From: JANLSE01 sp038214135
GTDB taxonomy: Bacteria > Chloroflexota > Chloroflexia > Chloroflexales > Roseiflexaceae
Reading direction: 5' to 3'
NCBI GenBank assembly: GCA_038214135.1
Contig: JBBQSD010000039.1
Span: forward strand, 1 to 46,418
Length of the DNA: 46,418 nt
The notes beneath the pieces were generated by a model. The model had not been told where the DNA came from and did no database searches. It saw nothing but the letters and a program-made list of their open reading frames with translations. The stretch's first letter is position 1; every line of letters begins with the position of its first letter. Shown piece after piece: positions 32,649 through 41,900 of this stretch. The position numbers and the translations under genes are program-made.

Positions 32649-35600
32649 GCGTGTCGATACTGACAAACATTATTACATCTGCCGATCCCGCAACCCGCGA
32701 TCAATCCCTGGATGCGTTCTGTCGCGGGGCCAGTTTGGCGGAACTGCAAGCCGAATGTGTCGCCCTGGATGTGTTGCGCCGTTCGAGCGAGAACCTCTAC
32801 GAACGGGTGCGGGCCTGTTTCTTTCTGTATGCGATCTATCGCTTCCATATGCCCTCCAAGCATGGTATCCGCTCCGTTGGCCTGGTGCCATTCGAGGGCT
32901 ATACCCATCTGCTGAACCGCCGCTTTGAGGAGGCAATTGGCGTCTTTCTGGAAGCCCAACGTGCTGGCCCAAGCGATGCCCTGGCCAGTGCGCTGGCCGC
33001 TGCCTACCATCGGCTGGCCTTTCAGACCTTAGCCGATCAGGTGCGCCGCAGTGTTCGGTCGGTGCGTGGCAACCAGTGGATGTTCCGGGTTGGCCATCCC
33101 AGCGATCACCCATTGCGTGTGCGCCCGGATCTATTGCGCGAGCCGTTTCCGGTGCTGCGCGAATCGACACCCGTTCGCATGGATCTCTCGCATAGCGCCT
33201 GGAGCGACATCTTCTTCCTGGGCATGGATTTCCCCGAGGGCGCACGGGTGCTGAATATCTCGATTGATCTTGGGGTGCGTGGCCGTGATGCCTCCCCACG
33301 CCCGCCGGTCGAGGCCTATTTTCGGGTGATCGCTGAGCCGATTCTGCGGCTGGTCAGCATCGATCTTGGCGCAACTGCCGATATCACTGAACTTGCGGAG
33401 GTCTTCGATTTCGCCCGCGATTACCTTGGGTTGTTAAAAGGTGCGCTGATTGCATCTGGGATTGTGCCACCAGGGATCGAGGGCTCCGGCGAGAGCCTGG
33501 CCGATCTGCTGGCCCGCCTGGTTGGCCCTGGCCGTGGGATCGAACTGGTCAGCAATGTCAATGGCATCCCCAAAGGCTCGCGCCTGGCTGTTTCGACCAA
33601 CCTGTTGGCTGCCTTAGTTGCTGTGTGCATGCGAGCAACCAGCCAGGCCGCCTCATTGACTGGCCAACTCAGCGAAGGCGAACGCCGTCTGGTAGCAGCA
33701 CGGGCGATCCTGGGCGAATGGCTGGCCGGTTCTGGTGGTGGCTGGCAGGATTCGGGCGGAGTCTGGCCTGGGATTAAACTCATTCAGGGCGAACTCGCTG
33801 CCGATGGCGATCCCGAATATGGGGTCAGCCGTGGTCGGTTATTGCCAAGCCATCGCATCCTGGGCAACGATGAGGTCACAGCAGAAACGCGCGAGCGTCT
33901 GCAACAAAGCCTGGTGCTTGTTCATGGCGGCATGGCCCAGAATGTCGGCCCGATCCTCGAAATGGTCACCGAGAAGTATCTGCTGCGCTCGGAGGCCGAA
34001 TGGGCGGCGCGCAAGGAGGCCATGCGGGTGCTGGATCGGGTGCTGGATCAGCTATGGATTGGTGATATTGCTGGTGTTGGCGCAGCAACCACTCATAATT
34101 TCTTCGGGCCGATCCAGACGATCATTCCCTGGGCGAGTAATCGCTATACCGAGGTGTTAATCGAACAGACCCGTGCTACGTTCGGGGCGGATTTCTGGGG
34201 CTTCTGGATGTTGGGCGGGATGTCCGGCGGCGGCATGGGCTTCATCTTCGATCCAAAGCGTAAGGCCGAGGCGCAGGAGCGCCTACAGGAGACGATGAGT
34301 GCCACCCGCCGCCGCCTTGAGCATGCGGTGCCATTCGCCATGGAGCCGGTTGTCTATGATTTTGCGATCAACGAGCGCGGTACCTATGCCGATCTGCTGG
34401 CCGGAGATGCAGCTCTCTTGCCACCCGGCTATTATGCGCTGCTTGCGCCAGCATTATTGCGCGCAGATCCACGCATGCTGCTGCCAACGCGCCGGGCCGA
34501 ACTGGATCGCTTCAGTTTGGCCTGCCGCACCCGCCCTGAGTTTGCTGGCATGATTCCGACATTGTTTGATCGATTGTTGCCACGCGATAGGCGTGAGGAT
34601 GCGATTGGGCAATCGATTGAGACACTGCTGGCCGAACAGGGCTTTGACCGATTGCAGCACGAACAGATCCGCAGCGATCTGCGCCGTGGGCGGATTGGTT
34701 TGGCCCAGAATCGCCTGCCCGCCAGCGCCGAGATCCGTGATGTCGAACCGGGTGATGTCGCCGATGCAACCAGGCCACTGGAACAGCGCTATGCAGAATT
34801 GGGTCGGCAAGCACTGGCCGAGGGAACAGTGGCGGTTGTAACATTGGCTGGTGGGGCGGGCAGCCGCTGGACCCAGGGAGCCGGGACGGTCAAGGCGCTG
34901 AATCCATTTGCGAAATTCGGCGGGCGGCATCGCTCATTTGTTGAGGTGCATCTGGCCAAAAGCCGCCGGGTTGGCAGATCGGTTGGCATGCCGATTCCGC
35001 ATATCTTCACCACCAGCTACATGACCCATAATCCAATTGCTTCCTGGCTTGCAGCCGAAGCGGATTCGGACGGGCGGCCATTTGGTTATGATGGTCCGGT
35101 GTTGCTCTCGCCAGGCCGTTCGGTTGGATTGCGGCTTGTGCCAATGGCTCGTGATCTACGCTTTGCCTGGGAAGAACTGCCACAGCAATTGCTTGATCAG
35201 CAGGCCCAGAAGGTGCGCGAGAGTTTGCATGCGGCACTGATTGGCTGGGCGCAGGGCGCTGGTGAGGGCAGCGATTATACCGATAATCTGCCGCTGCAGT
35301 GCCTACATCCGGTTGGCCATTGGTTCGAGGTTTCCAACCTGCTGCGCAATGGCGTGCTGGCAGAGCTGCTGGAAGAACGGCCACAACTCAAATATTTGAT
35401 GTTACATAATGTCGATACGCTTGGCGCGGATGTTGACCCAGGATTGTTGGGGTTGCATATCGATTCCGGTGCAGGATTAACCTATGAAGTGATTGCACGG
35501 CGGATCGACGACCGCGGCGGCGGGCTGGCCAGAGTCGATGGCAGTTTGCGGCTGTTGGAGGGCTTGGCAATGCCACGCGAGCAGGATGAGTTCCGGCTTT

Positions 35601-35968
35601 CGTACTATAACACGCTCACCACCTGGATCGATATTGATCACCTGTTGGAGGCATTTGGTCTGGATCGTGCTGATCTTGCGGGCCAGGATGAGCGGGTTGC
35701 CACGGCAGTGCGAACACTGGCAGCGCGGGTGCCGACCTACATCACGCTCAAGGAGGTCAAGAAGCGCTGGGGCCATGGCCAAGAGGATGTGTTCCCTGTC
35801 GCGCAGTTCGAAAAGTTATGGGGCGACATGAGCGCACTCCCGGAGCTAGCGACCAACTTTGTGGCCGTGACCCGCTTGCGCGGCCAACAACTCAAAGATC
35901 CAGCTCAGCTCGATAGCTGGCTGCGCGATGGATCGGCTGCGTTTGTGGAGACGCTGTGCGAGTGGTGA
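32645..35968 (+). CDS. GHMP sugar kinase fused to UDP-sugar pyrophosphorylase (UDPGP family)
   Basis: The 1107-residue product has two enzymatic halves. N-terminal about 1-700, fucokinase-like GHMP kinase: VRMDLSHSAWSDIFFLGMDF with ARVLNISIDLG (about 177-215; motif 1), IPKGSRLAVSTNLLAALV (about 307; motif 2, degenerate where GLGTSS is usual), GGGWQDSGGVWPGIKLI (about 363) and MLGGMSGGGMGFIFDP (about 521; motif 3). C-terminal about 725-1107, UDPGP domain: LAGGAGSRWTQGAGTVKAL (about 733), LHPVGHWFEVSNLL, YLMLHNVDTLGADVD (about 917), DDRGGGLARVDGSLRLLEGL and FRLSYYNTLTTWIDIDHLLE. The order is opposite to that of Fkp (pyrophosphorylase first). Inferred reaction: sugar to sugar-1-P to NDP-sugar; the sugar is unknown. 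Confidence 0.8.
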   Translation: MSVSILTNIITSADPATRDQSLDAFCRGASLAELQAECVALDVLRRSSENLYERVRACFFLYAIYRFHMPSKHGIRSVGLVPFEGYTHLLNRRFEEAIGVFLEAQRAGPSDALASALAAAYHRLAFQTLADQVRRSVRSVRGNQWMFRVGHPSDHPLRVRPDLLREPFPVLRESTPVRMDLSHSAWSDIFFLGMDFPEGARVLNISIDLGVRGRDASPRPPVEAYFRVIAEPILRLVSIDLGATADITELAEVFDFARDYLGLLKGALIASGIVPPGIEGSGESLADLLARLVGPGRGIELVSNVNGIPKGSRLAVSTNLLAALVAVCMRATSQAASLTGQLSEGERRLVAARAILGEWLAGSGGGWQDSGGVWPGIKLIQGELAADGDPEYGVSRGRLLPSHRILGNDEVTAETRERLQQSLVLVHGGMAQNVGPILEMVTEKYLLRSEAEWAARKEAMRVLDRVLDQLWIGDIAGVGAATTHNFFGPIQTIIPWASNRYTEVLIEQTRATFGADFWGFWMLGGMSGGGMGFIFDPKRKAEAQERLQETMSATRRRLEHAVPFAMEPVVYDFAINERGTYADLLAGDAALLPPGYYALLAPALLRADPRMLLPTRRAELDRFSLACRTRPEFAGMIPTLFDRLLPRDRREDAIGQSIETLLAEQGFDRLQHEQIRSDLRRGRIGLAQNRLPASAEIRDVEPGDVADATRPLEQRYAELGRQALAEGTVAVVTLAGGAGSRWTQGAGTVKALNPFAKFGGRHRSFVEVHLAKSRRVGRSVGMPIPHIFTTSYMTHNPIASWLAAEADSDGRPFGYDGPVLLSPGRSVGLRLVPMARDLRFAWEELPQQLLDQQAQKVRESLHAALIGWAQGAGEGSDYTDNLPLQCLHPVGHWFEVSNLLRNGVLAELLEERPQLKYLMLHNVDTLGADVDPGLLGLHIDSGAGLTYEVIARRIDDRGGGLARVDGSLRLLEGLAMPREQDEFRLSYYNTLTTWIDIDHLLEAFGLDRADLAGQDERVATAVRTLAARVPTYITLKEVKKRWGHGQEDVFPVAQFEKLWGDMSALPELATNFVAVTRLRGQQLKDPAQLDSWLRDGSAAFVETLCEW

Positions 35969-36016
35969 TGCCGCTACGCGCGGCAGGCGGTCGGGTACGG
36001 CTGCCCTCATCCCCAG

Positions 36017-36111
36017 CCCCTTCTCCCATTGCCAGGGAGAAGGGGAGCGATTGGCCGCTTGAGAACCTCCTACGCCCCTCTCCCCATGTGCGAGAGGGGT
36101 TGGGGTGAGGG
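36017..36111. repeat. Pair of CCCCTYCTCCC hairpins
   Basis: CCCCTTCTCCC (36017-36027) with GGGAGAAGGGG (36035-36045), and CCCCTCTC (36075-36082) with GAGAGGGG (36092-36099) followed by TTGGGGTGAGGG. They lie after the fusion gene stop and before the GNAT gene. Same family as 2007 and 38869. Confidence 0.7.
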
Positions 36112-36128
36112 AAATAAAGGCCTCTGTA

Positions 36129-37280
36129 ATGCCCACCATCCGCGCTGTTACCCCAACCGATCACCCGCAGTTGGCCGCATTTCTGGCCAGCCAATATGGC
36201 GATGCGGGAAATTCTTTGTTGGCTGCACACCTGAACAACCCGCGTCTGTTGCCTGGTATGCTCCAGATTGCCGAAACAGATGGCCAGATCCGTGCCTGTG
36301 CATTGGCGCGACCGATGCGTACCCAACTTGCTTCTGCGATTCTGGAATGTGCGATGCTCACGGTTGTGCCAGCCGATCTGCGTGATGAACTGTTGGAATC
36401 ATTGTTGGCGGGATGCCTTGTGGCTCTGGCAGATGTTGGCGCAACCGTGATCTTTGCACAGGGTGCTGCCCAGATCTATGTTGAATTCGGGTTGGCTACG
36501 TACCGCTACCAGATCGATATATCGCTTCCCACAGCGTCGGCAGGTCGTCATGGCGTATCCAATAGGCCCATGCGTCATCTGCGCCCGGCCACTGTAGATG
36601 ATCACGATGATATTGCGGCACTCTATGCTGCTAGCTACCGCACAATTTCCTATAGCGAAGTACGCTCCCCAGCCGATTGGCGCTCCTGGCCGATTGTGGG
36701 CGCTGCATTGGTATGCGAGGATGCCCGTGGGCGGGTGGTTGGCTATGTGCTGATACATGACGATTCTGTCGTTGAAGCTGGTGCTGCCGATGCTGGTGCG
36801 GCACGGGCGCTGATTGCAGTTCTTACAGATGCAACATCTGCTGCGCCTGGTTGGCACCTGCCAATCGCCCATATTGTCACGCAGGCGGCCTTGCATATAG
36901 GTGGTGAAGTGCATATTCGCGCCTCACAACCACACGAATCTGTGTCGCTGGCTGGCGTGCTTGATGTCGTTGGCGCATTCACACAACTTCTGCCAGTATT
37001 CGCGCAGCGCCTGGCTGGCTCCCGTTACGAGCGCTGGTCTGGGATGCTTGGAATTGCGCTGCAACACGAGCAGGTAACTCTGGCATTTGCGGATGGGCAG
37101 GCAACAGTGCTGCCGGGAAGTAATGCCAGCAATCTGTGGCTGCGGCGGGTTTCGCTTGGTGGGTTGGCCCAATTGCTGCTTGGCTATCGGTCGTGCGCCG
37201 ATCTGCGCGCAACTGGCGAACTCGATTATGCCGATACGGCGCTTGGCCTGTTGGATGTGCTATTTCCGATTATGGGGTGA
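36129..37280 (+). CDS. Two-domain GNAT acetyltransferase, possibly Eis-like
   Basis: The start at 36129 (MPTIRAVTPTDHPQ) is preferred to the GTG at 36105, which lies in a hairpin repeat. The 383-residue product has one divergent GNAT-like half (about 1-135: ILECAMLTVVPADLRDELL), then a second GNAT-like opening MRHLRPATVDDHDDIAALYA at about 153, AALVCEDARGRVVGYVLIHD, and an alpha/beta C-terminal part ending in LGGLAQLLLGYRSCADLRAT and DYADTALGLLDVLFP. The C-terminal part resembles the SCP2-like domain of Eis acetyltransferases (LAQLLLGYRS is typical). The acetyl-CoA motif is not clearly kept in the first half. Overlaps the next gene's 3' end by 11 bp, tail to tail. Confidence 0.65.
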   Translation: MPTIRAVTPTDHPQLAAFLASQYGDAGNSLLAAHLNNPRLLPGMLQIAETDGQIRACALARPMRTQLASAILECAMLTVVPADLRDELLESLLAGCLVALADVGATVIFAQGAAQIYVEFGLATYRYQIDISLPTASAGRHGVSNRPMRHLRPATVDDHDDIAALYAASYRTISYSEVRSPADWRSWPIVGAALVCEDARGRVVGYVLIHDDSVVEAGAADAGAARALIAVLTDATSAAPGWHLPIAHIVTQAALHIGGEVHIRASQPHESVSLAGVLDVVGAFTQLLPVFAQRLAGSRYERWSGMLGIALQHEQVTLAFADGQATVLPGSNASNLWLRRVSLGGLAQLLLGYRSCADLRATGELDYADTALGLLDVLFPIMG

Positions 37281-38130
37281 GATCGGAATCGCGCAGTGGC
37301 TTGGCATCGGAAAAACCCAGATCGGCCAAACGGAATGGGCGCAGGTCAGCGGCTCGTTCGGCGAAGGGGAAATCGAGGCCCAGACGCGCCTGCAATTCGG
37401 CGGCTCGCTTGGCGATTTGTGCTGCTGTATGGTGGCGTTGAGTGCTACCATACAGAATTAGGCTGTATTTCAGTGGCAGCGCTGAAACATGGGCAAACTC
37501 ATGGCAGAATGCAGCGATCTTCTGGCCAAAGTGCGGGTCGGTTCGCAGCATATTCACGCACAGCACGCCACCCTGGAGCAAGCGCTGCTGGCAACATGTA
37601 TAGAATTCGACCGTGCCAAGATGATCAAGATGGTTATCGTTATCGCCGAATGCATCCATCACAATGATATCGTAGCGCGGCCCATCCTGTGTGAGAAACG
37701 CCCGTCCATCGCCGATCACCACCCGTTGGCGCTCATCGATCTCAACCCCAAAAAAGCGCTCGGCGATCTCAACAAACACGGAATCAATATCGATACTTTC
37801 AATAATCACATGCGGCAGATGGTGATGGAAGATTAATGGCAGCCGCCCGCCACCAAAGCCGAGCATACACACCCGCTGTGGTTCGGGACGCCATAACAAC
37901 GATAGTGTGAGCGCCTGGGCATATTCGGCTGGCAGATGCAACGGGCGCGTCAGATCGATCCGCGACATCGGCCCATCCAATGTTCCAGATGGGTTCACAA
38001 ACAGCAGCCCGATCTGATCGCTGCGCTTAATCACAACAATATGCAACGCCCCGATGACACGCTCGAAGAGCACGCCATCGGGAACGCTGCGAACCCAGGC
38101 TAATCGTTGATCAAGATCGTGGTGGGGCAT
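37270..38130 (-). CDS. Spermidine synthase-like methyltransferase-fold protein
   Basis: The 286-residue product has GPMSRIDLTRPLHLPAEYAQ near the start, then the SAM-type motif VCMLGFGGGRLPLIFHHHLP (about 88-107), the acidic motif ESIDIDSVFVEIAERFFG (about 111-128) and VIGDGRAFLTQDGPRYDIIV (about 138-157) with MDAFGDND. These match polyamine aminopropyltransferases. The classical DDGD-type active-site loops are not all present, so it may belong to the many spermidine-synthase-like proteins with other or unknown activity. The start codon is preceded by CCGGAAT; a dispersed repeat lies immediately upstream. Confidence 0.75.
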   Translation of the reverse strand: MPHHDLDQRLAWVRSVPDGVLFERVIGALHIVVIKRSDQIGLLFVNPSGTLDGPMSRIDLTRPLHLPAEYAQALTLSLLWRPEPQRVCMLGFGGGRLPLIFHHHLPHVIIESIDIDSVFVEIAERFFGVEIDERQRVVIGDGRAFLTQDGPRYDIIVMDAFGDNDNHLDHLGTVEFYTCCQQRLLQGGVLCVNMLRTDPHFGQKIAAFCHEFAHVSALPLKYSLILYGSTQRHHTAAQIAKRAAELQARLGLDFPFAERAADLRPFRLADLGFSDAKPLRDSDLTP

Positions 38131-38138
38131 ATTCCGGC

Positions 38139-38262
38139 TTTCAACACTCAGCTTTCAGCTTTCAGATCTCAACGATAGGTGTTTGTACAAACAACGGCTA
38201 TAGGAGAAATAGCAAGGGCTTTCACCTGCACGAGAAGCTGACGGCTGATAGCTGATAGCTAA
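38139..38262. repeat. 125-bp dispersed element with heptamer inverted ends, copy 2
   Basis: (CAGCTTT)2 and CAGATCTCAACGATAGGTG at the left end (about 38148-38178), and TTCACCTGCACGAGAAGCTG-ACGGCTGATAGCTGATAGCT at the right end (38221-38260). Same orientation and same placement as copy 1 at 28970: between two minus-strand genes and against the start of one. Confidence 0.7.
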
Positions 38263-38267
38263 TAACC

Positions 38268-38816
38268 CTACTTCTTCAGCTTTTCCAGGAACTTCTTGCG
38301 CGCCTTGGCAACCTTTGGGGCAACGACGGCCATGCAATAGGGCTGGCGCTGGTTGTTCACAAAATATTCCTGGTGATAATCCTCGGCCCCATAGAAGATG
38401 CTGCGCGGCGCAACTTCGGTGACAATCTTACCCGGCCAGATTCGATCAGCGTTCATCTCGGCAGTTACCTGCTCGGCAGTTGCCTGCTGTTCAGGGCTAT
38501 AGTAGAAGATTGCTGAACGATACTGCGAACCGACATCAGCGCCCTGCCGATTCAGCGTTGTTGGGTCGTGGATGGTGAAAAACACATCCAACAGATCGCG
38601 GAATGAGATTATCTGTGGGTCAAAGGTGATCTGCACCACCTCAGCATGGCCGGTCTTTTCCGAACAGACATCGCGGTAGGTTGGGTTGGCAACATGGCCA
38701 CCCATATAGCCAGAGACGACATCGCTGACGCCCTTGAGTTCATCGAAGACGGCCTCTAAGCACCAGAAACATCCGCCTGCCAGAGTCGTCACTTCCCGAG
38801 TTGCTGTGGTTGTCAT
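38268..38816 (-). CDS. msrA: Peptide-methionine (S)-S-oxide reductase MsrA
   Basis: The 182-residue product begins TTLAGGCFWCLEAVFDELKG, with the catalytic Cys in GGCFWC (near residue 16), followed by VVSGYMGGHVANPTYRDVCS, GHAEVVQITFDP and FFTIHDPTTLNRQGADVGSQ-YRSAIFYYSPEQQ, all signature MsrA segments. It reduces methionine-S-sulfoxide in proteins using thioredoxin. AAAGGATC precedes the ATG by 9 bases. It is monofunctional (no MsrB domain), and the Lys-rich C-terminus lacks the resolving Cys found in some forms. Transcribed alone, with a hairpin between its promoter side and the sigma-like gene. Confidence 0.97.
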   Translation of the reverse strand: MTTTATREVTTLAGGCFWCLEAVFDELKGVSDVVSGYMGGHVANPTYRDVCSEKTGHAEVVQITFDPQIISFRDLLDVFFTIHDPTTLNRQGADVGSQYRSAIFYYSPEQQATAEQVTAEMNADRIWPGKIVTEVAPRSIFYGAEDYHQEYFVNNQRQPYCMAVVAPKVAKARKKFLEKLKK

Positions 38817-38868
38817 AAATAGTTGATCCTTTCGACTGTTCCTGACCCTACTCCACTTCGCTGTTGCT

Positions 38869-38910
38869 CCCCTCTCCCAAAATGGGAGAGGGGTTGGGGG
38901 TGAGGGCGAA
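38869..38910. repeat. CCCCTCTCCCA hairpin with TTGGGGGTGAGGG flank
   Basis: A perfect 11-bp stem CCCCTCTCCCA (38869-38879), loop AAA, TGGGAGAGGGG (38883-38893), followed by TTGGGGGTGAGGGC. It lies downstream of the large gene ending at 38958 and may end its transcript. Confidence 0.75.
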
Positions 38911-38957
38911 ACTACGTCATTATGTACATACTACGGTCTCTGCATGGGTTTGGATCG

Positions 38958-41900
38958 TTACAGTTTCGGCGGGTTGATTATCTGCATCGACTGAACAAAC
39001 TCACGCATGGGAAGGCCATCGGGGAAGGCGATAAGGCTGCCCTGAACTTCCACCAGCACCCACACGCCACGGGATGTGATTACCTGCCAACCCGGCAATT
39101 CCTGTTCTCCCAGCGCGACAGTTGTGGGGCTGCTGCCCTGCCAGGTCGCATTTGCACGCAACAGATCGCCAAAGGTGTGTGCGGCACCCTGATAGATATA
39201 TTGTGTTTCACGCTTGCTTGTCGTCCGATTATTGATCTGCACCTCAAGCTGGATGGCCATCCCACGCCACAGCGCTTCATCGAAGGGCGTTGCAGCATTT
39301 GTGAATGGTGGCCCACCGCGCCCAATCGATCGGCTGGCAAACCAGGATGTTTCCGTTGATGCTGGTGGAACCAGCAGCGGGCTGCGGATCAGTTGGAGCG
39401 ACTCGGTGATGGTTGTTGGTTGGAAGATGATCGGGCGCGGTGGCGTGCTGCGTTCGGCAGGAATCTCAAACAATACTGCTGGCGGTGTGCGCGTGAGTTC
39501 GGGTGGCATCTGTGCAATGGGAATAATCTCATCGCGCTCAAGCTGCCACGACTCAATCAGCATGCCATCTAGTGCTGTGCCAAGCCGCGTCTCAATCGTA
39601 TTGATTCGACCGCCTTTATCAAGCTGAATAAAGGTTGTGATCTGTGGTTCGCTGATCAGATCGGCCAGATAGGGCGTATCATCAACTGAAAATGGTCGAT
39701 CCGATGACCAGCGCGGCAATTGCTGAACCCAGGTAGATGACCCATATCCCCAACGTACGCACGCCTGCTGGTTAAGCCAATCATTCTCGGTATAGGTAAT
39801 TGCCTGGCCACCCGGTATGCTAGCCAATCGTCCGCCACAGGTTAGCATCCGTAGTGCAATCGAACGGGCTGGATCGTCGCGATAGCGGTTATTTTCAGGG
39901 TCGATCTGCTCAACGGTTTGCCGAGCGGTATAATAACGCCAGACCCGTGCCGCGTCACTGTAGCTGGTCTGATACACCTGCCCACTGCCATTACTGATGC
40001 GCGTAAAAATTCGGATGCCATCGGTTTGTGTGATCGCATTCGTATTGTTGTTTGGATGAGGCTCAGGGCTATCGGCCCCAATCGTCCAACGCTCACTGAT
40101 CACATCTGGCGGGCGGCCACCATAGGCTGGCAGATGGTAGGGATCGGGCAGATCCTCTGGTGTTGTGTTCTGGCGCATATAGATACGTGCCACAACGTGG
40201 CGAGCCTGGCCAGCTTCAAGTTTTGGAGTGGCTGCCAGGGCATTGAGTAGCAGTGCCTGGGCTTGGCTATCGATTGCTTTTGCTGCAAACAGGCCGATCT
40301 GCGCCTGATAGCGATCAACCGTCAGCGGGCCAAGTGTCTGCAGCACGGCTAGCAATTCATCGTGAGTATAGCCATGCGCCTGAACCTGCAAGAGTGATCT
40401 GCGGCGGGTATTGGGTACCGGGCGCAGCAGCACGCTATAGCTATCGGCACTATTTCGCCGAATCAGTGCTGAACGACCAGCCAGCGTTGCCTGTTCAATT
40501 GGGCCATCGGTGCTAAAGGATGCCTGATTAGCAACGTTATCCGGTTGGCCAAGAATGGTGATGCTACGCCCGCCGCCAACATAGATAACGGCCTGCGAAT
40601 CCGCATCATTGACGGTAATAAAGGCGGCATACTCGGCCCCTGGCGGCGGCGCAGCAGGAAATTCAGTTGACGCCAGGCGTGGGTACTCAATTGCAAATGC
40701 TGGCGAGACGAATGTTGCCGGATCGAGCAAGGGCAAGCGTGGCTGCATATCTGGTTCGGCATCTCTGGGGAAGATTCCCGTGCCATTCCAGGCAGAGCGT
40801 AACTGGAAGACACGTTCTGCCGAGGCCTCGTTCGTGATCTGTTCTGCGCCAAGGTTGTTCCATGTGGTACGGCTGATCTGATCCCCGCCAGTCGGGCCGA
40901 TCAGTTCACGAATTTCTTGCAGCCGCCCATCGTTCGGGTTGATCAGCAACAGAATTGTAATTCTATCGGCTGGGCCACCGGGGACATTTGGCTGGCTGGC
41001 CAGCGCACTGACGCCAGTGAAGCCAACCACTTCGAGTTGTGTGCCATCGCTGCTGGCCTGCCGTCCCCAACTCTGCAATTCAGATGTAACGGCCTGGCGC
41101 AGATAGGCTTCGGGCAAGGCCCAGGCACCAGAACGCAGCCGATTGGCGATGGCCTGCTTCTGGTTGGCCTGATCGAGAGTCAATTGCACCCGCGCCCGCC
41201 GTGGATCGAAGAACAATGGATAGACGGATTCGCCATAGGCTGGGGTGGTGGCATACCAGAGTAATGCTTTCCCATCGCCAAGCATAAACTCATATGGCCC
41301 ACCGCCAGATTCGTGGGTTAATTGGATGCGAGAACGCCCAGATTGGCTGTCGGTCCATAGATCGCCGATCAAGGGCGCATAACTGCCATCGGCAAAAGTC
41401 CAGCGCAGTACATAGCGGCTATGCCAGATCCCCGTTGCTGGTGTTGTATACAGGTTGGTTTGCGCGGTTTGCACAAGCGTACGTAGATCGGCAGGTGCTG
41501 CGCCTGTGCGTGTTACCGGCGAGGGATTCGGGTCAGATCGAGGCCAGATCAATGCTGCAATCACAAGCAGAACAACAATTGGCAGCAGCGCACGGCGTGT
41601 CCACGGGCTGATCAGCACGCTACGCAATGGCGTTGGGTGCTTTGGTTGAGTTGCCGCAATCATGTGCTGAACCAGGGGTTCTGGCATGTGCATCAGGCGC
41701 AGTGCAGTGCGGAGCGCATCCTCGGTACGGGATGCCACCAACTGCCAGGATTGAGAAACGGCCCGGCAGTCATCACATAATGCCAGGTGGCCACGCACTG
41801 CCGGATTGTGATGCAATGCGGGGTCATCAAGCGCCAGGGCTGTTCGTGCGGCCCGGCACTCATCTGGCGCATTCTGGTCGAGCATTGCTGCCGCTAGGTT

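Noticed and set aside
32645..35968. Labelling the fusion as Fkp (L-fucokinase/GDP-fucose pyrophosphorylase)
   Set aside because: Domain order is reversed and the pyrophosphorylase is of the UDPGP family, so specificity for fucose or GTP is not shown.
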